Shown: piece by piece, positions 1 through 5,408 of the stretch | Layout: the number at the start of each line of letters is the position of its first letter | Position numbering within the stretch: position 1 is the first letter of the stretch | Origin: Rickettsia endosymbiont of Bryobia graminum | Lineage (GTDB): Bacteria; Pseudomonadota; Alphaproteobacteria; Rickettsiales; Rickettsiaceae | Length of the DNA stretch: 5,408 nucleotides | Reading direction: 5' to 3' | NCBI GenBank assembly: GCA_020881085.1 | Contig: JAJIYR010000184.1 | Location: 1-5,408, forward strand | Notes under the pieces: generated by a model | The model's database searches: none | What the model saw: the letters and a program-made list of their open reading frames with translations, nothing else | Told to the model about the DNA's origin: nothing | Program-made: the position numbers and the translations under genes

Positions 1-53
1 TGACGTTCCTTCAACTTCTCTCTTTGTTCTTCTGTCAATACATTCTTACTCAC
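1..53 (-). CDS. Probable IS630-type transposase, N-terminal 17 codons only (runs off left edge)
   Basis: Read on the minus strand from a GTG at 53-51, this partial frame gives MSKNVLTEEQREKLKER and continues beyond base 1. An AGGA ribosome-binding-like motif sits 4 nt before the GTG, and an in-frame TAG lies just upstream, so this looks like a true gene start rather than the middle of a gene. The pattern 'LT-EQR--L-ER' near the N-terminus resembles the opening of the helix-turn-helix region of IS630-family transposases, in which it is normally followed by a KERD-R--DRIKAVL-like stretch that would lie outside the window. Only 17 residues are visible, so the family call is an inference from memory of that family. 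An unrelated small regulator cannot be excluded. Confidence 0.4.
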   Translation of the reverse strand, partial: MSKNVLTEEQREKLKER

Positions 54-123
54 AATGTCCTAAACTCTACAATAGCTCTCCTATCTTTGCAACCCTTCAT
101 TTACAAACAGTATAATAGCTAAA

Positions 124-696
124 ATGCAAAAAGAAATTTTACCAGTTATTCAAAATGATATAAAGGAATTTGGTAAAAACTTAAGCAGAAATACACAGGA
201 TAAAGTTAAAGCAATACAAGAGATTCAAACAAGAATATATTCTTTAAGTAAAAAAGAAGGTGATTTTTTTGATAAGATTGGTAACTTTTTCATGCTAATA
301 AAAGCAGCTTACCTACAAAAAGATTTATGCTATATAAAGATTTGGAGGGCTATAATTTAGCTGAAAAAGTGATTGAAGTATTTCTTGAGAAGGGATTTTG
401 AATATATCACAAACTTTTGGTGAGTAGGTAGGGAAGAAAATTGAGGATTTTCATAAGAGTAAAATGGAGGTTGATTATGAAGGAACGGCTAAATATTTAA
501 TATTCATTGTTATGCAGAAGAGTAAACAACAAGGGGTTGAAACTCTACTAGCTAGTGTATAACCGATAATAAAACTATAATAACTTTCCATGAAAATAAT
601 AATCAAGATCATTTTCCTGAAACTTATAACCATAGAAAATTTACTGAGCTTAATATTATAGGACAAGTGTATAACTTTGAAGTTTTAGCTTATTAA
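124..696 (+). pseudogene. Decayed gene of unknown function (three frameshifts and one in-frame stop)
   Basis: An open frame starts at the ATG at 124 (MQKEILPVIQNDIKEF...) and stops at 360. Coding-like sequence then continues in other frames. Frame 3 carries MLYKDLEGYNLAEKVIEVF and stops at 399-401. Frame 2 runs from about 401, has a TAG at 425-427, continues through KKIEDFHKSKMEVDYEG and ends with TAA at 560-562. Frame 1 resumes from 565 (DNKTIITFHENNNQDHF) and ends with TAA at 694-696. The chain would make about 190 residues: lysine- and glutamate-rich, probably helical in the first half, with no signal peptide or membrane segment. I do not recognise the family. No good ribosome-binding site precedes the ATG at 124. 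The last stop overlaps the stop codon of the convergent mipZ gene. The joined-frame reading rests on similar composition and lack of overlap between segments; the exact frameshift points are not determined. Confidence 0.5.
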
Positions 697-1514
697 ACTG
701 TTAATGTAGCTGTTAATCCAAGAAAGTTTAAGAAATTTCTTAACTCTTGCCTAGCAGCTACATGTGATATATTAAAACTTTTATCATGATTAGCTGTTGT
801 AAGATCAAGCAAAGTTAGCCCTTGCAAAAATAATTCTCTGAATATTACTCTTTCGCTAAAGCCAGGAGCTATTTTAAAGCTAATTCTTTTAGACAATTTT
901 TCAAGGGCAGTAAAAACTTTTCTTTTATTGACAGCATCGAGGTTACTGAGTCTATTACGCATTATTATCCAGTCAATTGTTCCACCACTCCTACTAGCCT
1001 TTTGCATTTTTTGTTCCCAAATCATTTGGCTATATATGGATGGGCTGGTAATCGATAAATCATTTGGGTTTAGCTTGCCTAGTACGTCAAAATCTAAAAA
1101 ACTATCATTTATTGGAGTAATGATAGTATCAGCATAAGAATGGGCAACCCTCGACAGAAAAGAATAATTACCTGGTGTATCAATTACTATGTAATCTGCT
1201 TTTTTTGCTTGTTCAAATATTTCTTCGAATTTAGCCCTCTCCTCTTCTTCTTTAGTACCTATAGTTTGATTTGTGCTTTCATTTAGATGAAAATGTTCAG
1301 GGCAAAGTACAGTATTATTAGGATTAGTGCTATTATAATTTATTCTATTTCTCAGGTAGTTAGTTAATGATGCTTGACGAATATCAGTATCAATACTTGC
1401 TACCTTATAGCCATTATAAAGTAAGCTAATGATAAGGTGAATAGAGCAGGTAGTTTTACCTGCTCCTCCTTTTTCATTACCAATTACAAAAACGTGAGTT
1501 TGTTTATTATTCAT
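693..1514 (-). CDS. mipZ: MipZ-type division-plane positioning ATPase (ParA/MinD superfamily)
   Basis: This cytoplasmic P-loop ATPase should bind ParB near the chromosome origin, form a gradient on DNA, and block FtsZ polymerisation away from midcell; that role is known from Caulobacter MipZ. The 273-residue protein opens with VFVIGNEKGGAGKTT (residues 8-22), a deviant Walker A motif with signature lysine K15 and P-loop lysine K20. IDTDIRQ (41-47) holds the conserved catalytic-switch aspartate D44. Walker B is YIVIDTPG (108-115, D112). TPINDSFLDFDVLG (133-146), DWIIMRNRLS (181-190) and HVAARQELR (251-259) match MipZ specifically rather than ordinary ParA or MinD. Length is near the usual 270-280. 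The ATG at 1514 lies 8 nt inside the end of pepA, and no strong ribosome-binding site is seen, which suggests translational coupling to pepA. All key residues appear intact. Its 3' end abuts a decayed gene on the other strand. Confidence 0.95.
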   Translation of the reverse strand: MNNKQTHVFVIGNEKGGAGKTTCSIHLIISLLYNGYKVASIDTDIRQASLTNYLRNRINYNSTNPNNTVLCPEHFHLNESTNQTIGTKEEEERAKFEEIFEQAKKADYIVIDTPGNYSFLSRVAHSYADTIITPINDSFLDFDVLGKLNPNDLSITSPSIYSQMIWEQKMQKASRSGGTIDWIIMRNRLSNLDAVNKRKVFTALEKLSKRISFKIAPGFSERVIFRELFLQGLTLLDLTTANHDKSFNISHVAARQELRNFLNFLGLTATLTV

Positions 1515-3018
1515 AATAATCTTTGATAAATTGATTAAGAAGACTTACTCCATATCCTACTGAACCTTTTTTAGGAGCAGTAATACTTTCCCTATTATTA
1601 TAAGCAACGCCAGCAATATCCAAATGAGCCCATGCAACTCCTTCTTTGATAAAATGCTCTATAAAATGAGCAGCAGTAGAACTGCTAGCAGCACCTGGTA
1701 CATTACTGATATTAGCAACATCTGCAATATCAGATTTTATCATTTCTCTATAATCTTGATGTAGAGGCATCCTCCATAATTTTTCATTAACTTTATTGCC
1801 GACTGTTATTAGTTGATTTGCTAATTTATCGTCATTGGAGAAGCATCCAGCGTAAGTTTTGCCAAGAGCAATAACAATTGCTCCTGTGAGAGTAGCAAGA
1901 TCAATTACGCATTTAGGATTAAATTTTTCTTGAGTATACCAAATTGCATCAGCTAGCACTAGTCTTCCTTCGGCATCAGTATTCAGTACTTCAGCAGTTT
2001 TACCAGACATAGTTATTACTACATCTCCTGGTCTTTGAGCATTTCCAGAAGGCATATTCTCTACAAGACCTACTACACCAACAACATTAATTTTTGCACT
2101 ACGTTTTGCCAAAGTCATCACTGCTCCAACCACTGCTGCTGAGCCAGACATATCATGCTTCATTTCTTCCATGCGAGCTGCAGGTTTAATAGAAATTCCA
2201 CCAGTATCAAAAGTAACTCCTTTACCAACAAAAGCCACAGGAGAAGTATCATCATCTAAACCATTATATTCCATTACTACTAGTTTGGATTCATTTTGTG
2301 ATCCTTGCCCTACTCCAAGTAAAGCGCCCATACCAAGATTTTTCATTTCTCTTTCACCAATAATAGTAACCTTTACACCTAAGGGCTCAAGATGTTCTAA
2401 AATTCTTTCAGCATAAGATAGTGGAGTCTTAACATTTGCTGGCTCATTACTAATATCTCTAGCAAAAAATATGCCTTCCGCTAGTAATTTTTTCTCATTA
2501 AATAATTCTTCAGTTTTTAGCGGATTATCTGTAGATATTTCAAATGAATCCACTATGAATTTATCTGCTTCAGTTTGGGTAGTACGATATTTGTCAAATT
2601 TATATGATGCTAGAATAAAGCCACTAGCTATTAATGAAGAGAAAACATTTAGATCGTACCCAGCTATATTATTAGAAACTCTTAAACCTACAGTTTGAAT
2701 TTTATAATTGTTACAGCTTGAGAAAATTCTTGCTCCCATTTCTTCAATATTAAAATTCTGTAATTTTGTTTCATTACCAGTTCCGACAATTATTAAATAT
2801 TTTATTTCTCCATCTTTACCAATAGAGTTTACAACTTTGACTTGACCAATTTTACCTGTGAAAATTAATTTATTATGAATAGTCTTAGAAATTAAACCAT
2901 GATACTGTCGGTCAAGCATTAATAATTCATTATCTAGTTTTAACTGTTCATTAATAAAAACTACAGTAGCTTGGTTGTTTGATAATTCTGTGCCTAGAAA
3001 TTTTATATTATTGAACAT
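1507..3018 (-). CDS. pepA: Leucyl aminopeptidase (cytosol aminopeptidase, M17 family)
   Basis: This two-metal aminopeptidase releases N-terminal residues such as leucine from peptides and works in cytoplasmic peptide turnover, normally as a hexamer. In E. coli, PepA also serves as a DNA-binding accessory factor in site-specific recombination. The 503-residue product has the usual length and two parts: a variable N-terminal M17 domain (about 15-145) and a catalytic domain (about 180-495). Visible active-site residues follow the E. coli pattern with a shift of 4: K266 and D271 in VGKGVTFDTGG, K278 in SIKP, D289 in MKHDMSG, and D348, E350 and R352 in the family signature NTDAEGRL (346-353). The ATG at 3018-3016 is preceded by AAGGA at only 3 nt. 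The gene leads an apparent two-gene operon; its TAA overlaps the start of mipZ. It is divergent from the folate gene across 64 bp. It appears complete and functional. Confidence 0.97.
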   Translation of the reverse strand: MFNNIKFLGTELSNNQATVVFINEQLKLDNELLMLDRQYHGLISKTIHNKLIFTGKIGQVKVVNSIGKDGEIKYLIIVGTGNETKLQNFNIEEMGARIFSSCNNYKIQTVGLRVSNNIAGYDLNVFSSLIASGFILASYKFDKYRTTQTEADKFIVDSFEISTDNPLKTEELFNEKKLLAEGIFFARDISNEPANVKTPLSYAERILEHLEPLGVKVTIIGEREMKNLGMGALLGVGQGSQNESKLVVMEYNGLDDDTSPVAFVGKGVTFDTGGISIKPAARMEEMKHDMSGSAAVVGAVMTLAKRSAKINVVGVVGLVENMPSGNAQRPGDVVITMSGKTAEVLNTDAEGRLVLADAIWYTQEKFNPKCVIDLATLTGAIVIALGKTYAGCFSNDDKLANQLITVGNKVNEKLWRMPLHQDYREMIKSDIADVANISNVPGAASSSTAAHFIEHFIKEGVAWAHLDIAGVAYNNRESITAPKKGSVGYGVSLLNQFIKDYYE

Positions 3019-3082
3019 AGATCCTTATATATTGTAAATTAACGTAGTATAAAAATTTATTTGTAATAACATAAGGATTGAT
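3019..3082. promoter_or_regulatory. Divergent intergenic region with mirrored ribosome-binding sites
   Basis: These 64 very AT-rich bases must carry the promoters for pepA (leftward) and the folate cyclo-ligase gene (rightward). An 8-bp perfect inverted repeat, ATCCTTAT at 3021-3028 and ATAAGGAT at 3071-3078, places an AAGGA motif before each gene: 3 nt before the pepA ATG, and 5 nt before the TTG at 3083. Possible -10 elements are TACAAT (3037-3032) and TATACT on the minus strand, and TATAAA (3048-3053) on the plus strand. None has a convincing -35 partner at normal spacing, so exact promoters are not assigned. The repeat may simply reflect two independent ribosome-binding sites. Confidence 0.4.
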
Positions 3083-3655
3083 TTGCAAACAAAATTTTAT
3101 ATTAAATTATTTATGTTTAAAATCCATAAACAAAATCTTAGAATTCATTGTAAGACTATAGTAAAAGAAAATAGCAGTAAAATTCAAGCAATAAAAACCC
3201 AATTAATTATTATAAATAAATTAAGCCATCTAATAGACAAGTTACAAGTAAAACATGTAGGAATATATTATCCTAACCAATATGAGATAGGTGTACTTGG
3301 TTTATTTAAAAGAAGAGCAGATTTATTGTTTTCGTTACCTAAGATAATTGATAAAGAAATTATTTATACTCAATATAATTTAGGAGATAAATTAATAAAA
3401 AATAAGTTTGATATTTATGAAACTGAAAATATAAAGCAAACATATCCTCAATTAATTTGTATTCCAGGCCTTGGATTTAATACCGAGGGATATCGTCTTG
3501 GTTATGGTGGAGGTTTTTTTGATCGCTACTTAAATAAATATAAGTCAGAAATAATTAGCGTTGGGGTTTGTCTTAAAGAACAATTAGTAGAAAATTTCCC
3601 CAAGGAAGATTTTGACCAAAAAGTAAATTATGTTTTGACCGATGATTTTAGTTGA
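3083..3655 (+). CDS. 5-formyltetrahydrofolate cyclo-ligase (5,10-methenyl-THF synthetase)
   Basis: The enzyme uses ATP to convert 5-formyl-THF to 5,10-methenyl-THF in the cytoplasm, returning stored or inhibitory folate to one-carbon metabolism. The family hallmark is clear at residues 135-150: EGYRLGYGGGFFDRYL, the substrate and phosphate-binding loop, preceded by LICIPGLGFN. The N-terminal KQNLR (16-20) resembles the K--LR element with which family members open. Two starts are possible. TTG at 3083 has AAGGA 5 nt upstream and gives 190 residues. ATG at 3113 (residue 11) has no visible ribosome-binding site but gives 180 residues and places KQNLR where the family normally starts. I list the longer form because of the ribosome-binding site, though the homology favours the shorter. 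The gene stands alone, divergent from pepA and convergent with the amidase gene 73 bp away. In E. coli the homologue is ygfA/fau. Confidence 0.9.
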   Translation: MQTKFYIKLFMFKIHKQNLRIHCKTIVKENSSKIQAIKTQLIIINKLSHLIDKLQVKHVGIYYPNQYEIGVLGLFKRRADLLFSLPKIIDKEIIYTQYNLGDKLIKNKFDIYETENIKQTYPQLICIPGLGFNTEGYRLGYGGGFFDRYLNKYKSEIISVGVCLKEQLVENFPKEDFDQKVNYVLTDDFS

Positions 3656-3728
3656 AAATATAGCTATAATAATTAAAGCGTTTATAATACATTGCCCTGC
3701 CAATTAGCAATAGACCAACATTGCTACC

Positions 3729-4463
3729 TTAACGATCTTTGCTATATTTTTGCAATAAAGCTTCTAATATTGCGGCAGTTTCAATATCTAGTTTGCCAGA
3801 GTAATCTTGAGGGCGGAAATGCATTTGAAATGATTTTACAACATCGGTTGTTTGTTGGTCAATAACACCAGTTAGTAGTATGTTATAGCCATATTTACTA
3901 AAATTTTTCTGAATAGATAATACATTAGACAAATCTACAGATGTCCTTAGATTATCTAGATCATTATCATCATACCATGTACCTATGCCATTGTCATATA
4001 ATGTTTTCCATGGAAATAAAGGCCCAGGATCAACCTTTCTACCTGGAGCAATATCAGAATGACCAACTACGCAAGTAGGGTGAATACTATAATTTTTTAT
4101 GATTTTTTGGCAAAGTTCTGTAACTGATTGCATTTGTTTTTCAGGGTAAGGATACCATAGAATATTTCCATCTATATTATTTTTATAACCTCTATTTACT
4201 ATTTCTATACCAATAGAAATATCATTAAGATTTTGTCTTCCTTGCCAGCTGCTTGCTCCAGCATGCCAGGCTCTTTTTGATTCATCTACTAGTTGAAATA
4301 TCGGATATGGTTTAATATCAGATACTAAATAATGAATACTTACATTTTGTCCTAACAATAATTTTACAGAAGTTTCTAGGTTTTGTTCAGTATAATGCAA
4401 TACTAAAAATTTAATTCTTTCATCAAAAGATTTAGCCTTATAAGTTGTAGTATCAATAATCAT
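3729..4463 (-). CDS. N-acetylmuramoyl-L-alanine amidase, AmiD/AmpD type (Amidase_2 plus peptidoglycan-binding domain)
   Basis: This zinc amidase should cut the bond between N-acetylmuramic acid and the L-alanine of the stem peptide, in cell-wall recycling or remodelling. Residues are numbered from the upstream GTG at 4478, a 249-residue reading. Predicted zinc ligands are H28 (FLVLHYT), H140 (VVGHSD) and D150 (GRKVDPGP), and the likely catalytic glutamate is E92 (IGIEIVNRG). WHAG at 71-74 is also typical. The spacing H140-D150 matches E. coli AmiD as I remember it. Residues about 183-245 form a C-terminal peptidoglycan-binding (PG_binding_1) domain including FQMHFRPQDYSG. Unlike E. coli AmiD, no lipoprotein signal is visible, nor any signal peptide in the open codons just upstream, so a cytoplasmic AmpD-like recycling role is plausible. 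I chose the ATG at 4463 (244 residues) because the likely transcription start falls at or after the GTG, and a GAG motif sits 10 nt before the ATG. Rickettsia conorii RC0497 is, from memory, a characterised relative. Confidence 0.93.
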   Translation of the reverse strand: MIIDTTTYKAKSFDERIKFLVLHYTEQNLETSVKLLLGQNVSIHYLVSDIKPYPIFQLVDESKRAWHAGASSWQGRQNLNDISIGIEIVNRGYKNNIDGNILWYPYPEKQMQSVTELCQKIIKNYSIHPTCVVGHSDIAPGRKVDPGPLFPWKTLYDNGIGTWYDDNDLDNLRTSVDLSNVLSIQKNFSKYGYNILLTGVIDQQTTDVVKSFQMHFRPQDYSGKLDIETAAILEALLQKYSKDR

Positions 4464-4482
4464 TTTAATATTTCTCACTCTG

Positions 4483-4512
4483 AATATAATTTTAAAAATA
4501 CGCGAATATCAA
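4483..4512 (-). promoter_or_regulatory. Sigma-70-like promoter for the amidase gene
   Basis: On the minus strand, TTGATA (4512-4507) and TATATT (4488-4483) are separated by 18 nt. Each matches the sigma-70 consensus at five of six positions. Transcription would begin near 4475-4477, leaving a leader of about 12-14 nt before the ATG at 4463 and excluding the alternative GTG at 4478 as a normal start. In AT-rich DNA chance matches are common, but the spacing and location directly before a gene make this a reasonable call. Confidence 0.5.
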
Positions 4513-4516
4513 TAAG

Positions 4517-4750
4517 TTATAGTAATATCTTAACGATAACTTGAAAAAAATTGCTATTTTTTACTCTGAAAAATAAATTTTTGTACAAATAGCCTTTAAA
4601 GCCTTCTACTATCTGGTCTTCAAGGTGGAATTTATGTGAATTTTGATAGTTTTTTAATTTATACTTAGCTGTACAGAAATAATATCTTAAAATATGGATA
4701 GTACTAAGATATTTCTTCACTCTGCAATAAGATTTATGGATGGTAACTTT
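4517..4750 (-). pseudogene. Possible relic of an IS5-type transposase (N-terminal helix-turn-helix part)
   Basis: The minus strand is open from a GTG at 4855 to 4517 (112 codons). The first 35 codons fall in the palindrome described separately and do not look like protein. From about residue 36 the translation resembles the N-terminal region of IS5-family transposases: KLKNYQNSHKFHLEDQIV (residues 67-83) recalls the typical 'GRP-KLS-EDQLL' stretch that begins their helix-turn-helix (HTH_Tnp_4-like) domain. The following FFRVKNSNFFQVIVKIL (95-111) could be a mutated form of the 'FHI---Y-ISE--V-RI--KIE' part. The frame stops there, and no DDE catalytic domain follows, because the amidase promoter and gene begin immediately. 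It is therefore at best a truncated, degenerate remnant, and a chance reading frame is the alternative. Nothing else is visible in the 290 bases between the amidase start and the palindrome. Confidence 0.35.
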
Positions 4751-4754
4751 GTAT

Positions 4755-4883
4755 GGTTTCGTTGCATTTATGAGGTAAGGTAGTATTGTATAGATAGAAT
4801 AGGGCCTTTGGTTTCTTAAGCAACCAAAGGATGTTATATCGCATCTATAAACCACAATCTTACCTCATAAATGCGATGAAACC
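4755..4883. repeat. 129-bp imperfect palindrome with 25-bp terminal inverted repeats (MITE-like or rickettsial palindromic-element-like)
   Basis: The outer arms are 4755-4779 and 4859-4883. They begin GGTTTCGTTGCA on the left and are complementary at 23 of 25 positions. Inside them, ATTGT (4785-4789) pairs with ACAAT (4854-4858), ATAGAT (4790-4795) with ATCTAT (4843-4848), and CCTTTGGTT (4805-4813) with AACCAAAGG (4822-4830) around an 8-nt loop. The whole segment could thus fold into one long, bulged hairpin as RNA or as a DNA cruciform. Size and layout fit a miniature inverted-repeat element or the palindromic repeats known to spread in Rickettsia genomes. The GGTTTCGTTGCA tip also vaguely recalls insertion-sequence ends such as those of the IS6 family. 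No clear target-site duplication flanks it. The structure is read directly; the class is inference. Confidence 0.75.
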
Positions 4884-4890
4884 ATTATTT

Positions 4891-5139
4891 TTAACCGTCA
4901 CTTTCTGCATCACCAAGTAATGAGCTATCACCAGGCTGTGATGCCGCTATTGTACAAGTAGAAGTAACACTGCTTTGCTCTTCTAAAGGATCCAATAACT
5001 TTGTTAATTTTTCGTATATTTTTGAATTAGTAATATTTGGTAAATTATGATTTATAAAGTTACTTTGTTCTGTTGTGGGTAGAGAAATAATCTCTCTTAC
5101 AAGCTTATCGTACACTACTTGATCAATTCTATTATTCAA
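4891..5139 (-). CDS. Hypothetical protein, 82 residues, TTG start
   Basis: The frame begins with TTG at 5139 just after an in-frame TGA and has no clear ribosome-binding site. A GTG nine codons in is an alternative start. The product starts NNRIDQVVYDKLVREIISL, appears helical and charged up to about residue 53, and then changes to a serine/threonine-rich, acidic, probably disordered tail ending DAESDG. No signal peptide, membrane segment or known motif is visible, and I do not recognise the family. It lies between the large palindrome (its stop is 7 bp from the palindrome end) and an IS3 fragment. It could be a real small gene, or the 3' end of a longer gene cut by insertion events; the non-ATG start and missing ribosome-binding site favour the latter. 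Confidence is that the frame is or was coding. Confidence 0.4.
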   Translation of the reverse strand: MNNRIDQVVYDKLVREIISLPTTEQSNFINHNLPNITNSKIYEKLTKLLDPLEEQSSVTSTCTIAASQPGDSSLLGDAESDG

Positions 5140-5160
5140 ACTATTAACTCATGTTACGCA

Positions 5161-5250
5161 CTAAGCTGTAATAGCATTCATATTATGTAATTCCTTAAAA
5201 GCAGATTGATTAGCTTTTACCAATAACTTATATACTTTATAGCAAAATGA
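5161..5250 (-). pseudogene. Short coding-like piece upstream of the 82-residue frame, possible gene remnant
   Basis: On the minus strand the 29 codons from 5250 to 5164 are open, bounded by TAA upstream and TAG at 5163-5161. They read SFCYKVYKLLVKANQSAF followed by KELHNMNAITA. There is no good start codon within the first half. The composition looks protein-like, and the upstream boundary coincides with the start of the open IS3-type reading on the opposite strand. It may be the tail of a gene broken by that insertion. A chance open stretch of this length is common in such DNA, so this is weak. Confidence 0.15.
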
Positions 5251-5408
5251 TTAAGCTTAGTTTTGATATTTGTTGAGCATAGTGAGCGTTATGGATCTAC
5301 TAGAATTTACCATGAGTTAAAATATAGAGGTATAGCATGCACCCGTAGATTCATATCAGAACGTATGAAACTACTTGGATTGGTAGCAAAAGCAAGGCGT
5401 AAATTTAA
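5251..5408 (+). pseudogene. IS3-family transposase OrfB fragment, lacking its 5' part, running off the right edge
   Basis: From about 5266 the plus strand encodes IFVEHSERYGSTRIYHELK, followed by a stretch including GIACTRRFISERMKLLGL and ending ARRKF. This is the 'HTH_21' region typical of IS3-family OrfB (IS150/IS51-like) transposases, which precedes the rve (DDE) integrase core. The frame is closed upstream by a TGA at 5248-5250, and the few codons between that stop and the recognisable part do not look like transposase, so the N-terminal end is missing or frameshifted here. The frame remains open to the last base, so the catalytic core may continue beyond the window. OrfB is normally made by programmed frameshifting from OrfA, but no OrfA is visible upstream, which supports a truncated copy. 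Confidence 0.8.

Noticed and set aside
475..666. 63-codon open frame on the minus strand
   Set aside because: It lies antisense to the better-supported decayed plus-strand gene and its translation resembles no protein I know.
928..1137. 69-codon plus-strand frame inside mipZ
   Set aside because: It is antisense to a clearly conserved MipZ coding region and is a shadow of it.
2171..2698. Two plus-strand frames inside pepA
   Set aside because: Both are antisense to the PepA catalytic and linker regions, whose motifs are unmistakable.
3656..3728. Possible bidirectional terminator between the folate and amidase genes
   Set aside because: Only 5-bp stems (ATTGC with GCAAT) in competing arrangements are visible, without a T-run, so no terminator is called.
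4805..4830. Central 9-bp stem as an intrinsic terminator
   Set aside because: The stem is perfect, but no run of T follows on either strand; it is better explained as the core of the larger palindrome.
4751..4855. N-terminal 35 codons of the 112-codon minus-strand frame as part of a protein
   Set aside because: They are translated from the palindrome arms and start with GTG, so they reflect repeat DNA rather than a gene start.
5140..5250. tRNA or small RNA gene before the IS3 fragment
   Set aside because: No cloverleaf, no conserved T-arm pattern and no strong hairpin could be found in this AT-rich stretch.

Overview
The window looks like a stretch of chromosome from an obligate intracellular alphaproteobacterium of the order Rickettsiales, most likely Rickettsiaceae (Rickettsia or a close relative). 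The reasons are strongly AT-rich DNA with A/T-ending codons, a MipZ-type ParA ATPase (an alphaproteobacterial marker), a housekeeping set typical of rickettsial genomes, decayed reading frames, and transposase pieces at both edges. This assignment is inferred from composition and gene families; no search was run.

Layout. Positions 1-53 (minus) hold the first codons of what is probably an IS630-type transposase that runs off the left edge. Positions 124-696 (plus) hold a decayed gene of unknown function, with frameshifts and an internal stop. It ends tail-to-tail with mipZ, and the two stop codons overlap. Positions 693-3018 (minus) are a compact two-gene unit: pepA (leucyl aminopeptidase), then mipZ (division-site ATPase), whose start lies inside the pepA end. 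A 64-bp divergent intergenic region separates pepA from a plus-strand 5-formyltetrahydrofolate cyclo-ligase gene (3083-3655). That gene converges on a minus-strand AmiD/AmpD-type N-acetylmuramoyl-L-alanine amidase gene (3729-4463), which has a good sigma-70-like promoter of its own.

Right of the amidase the DNA is accessory in character. There is a probable relic of an IS5-type transposase (about 4517-4750, minus) and a 129-bp imperfect palindrome with 25-bp inverted ends (4755-4883). An unrecognised 82-residue reading frame with a TTG start (4891-5139, minus) and a small stray coding-like piece (5161-5250, minus) follow. Last is a 5'-truncated IS3-type OrfB transposase fragment (5251 to the right edge, plus).

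The intact genes do not form one pathway. PepA handles peptide turnover, MipZ places the FtsZ ring relative to ParB/chromosome origins, the cyclo-ligase returns 5-formyl-THF to the folate pool, and the amidase cleaves muropeptides. MipZ and the amidase both relate to cell division and the wall. I found no convincing novel multi-gene system. The most unusual items are the large palindrome beside transposase debris and the unknown small gene next to it.
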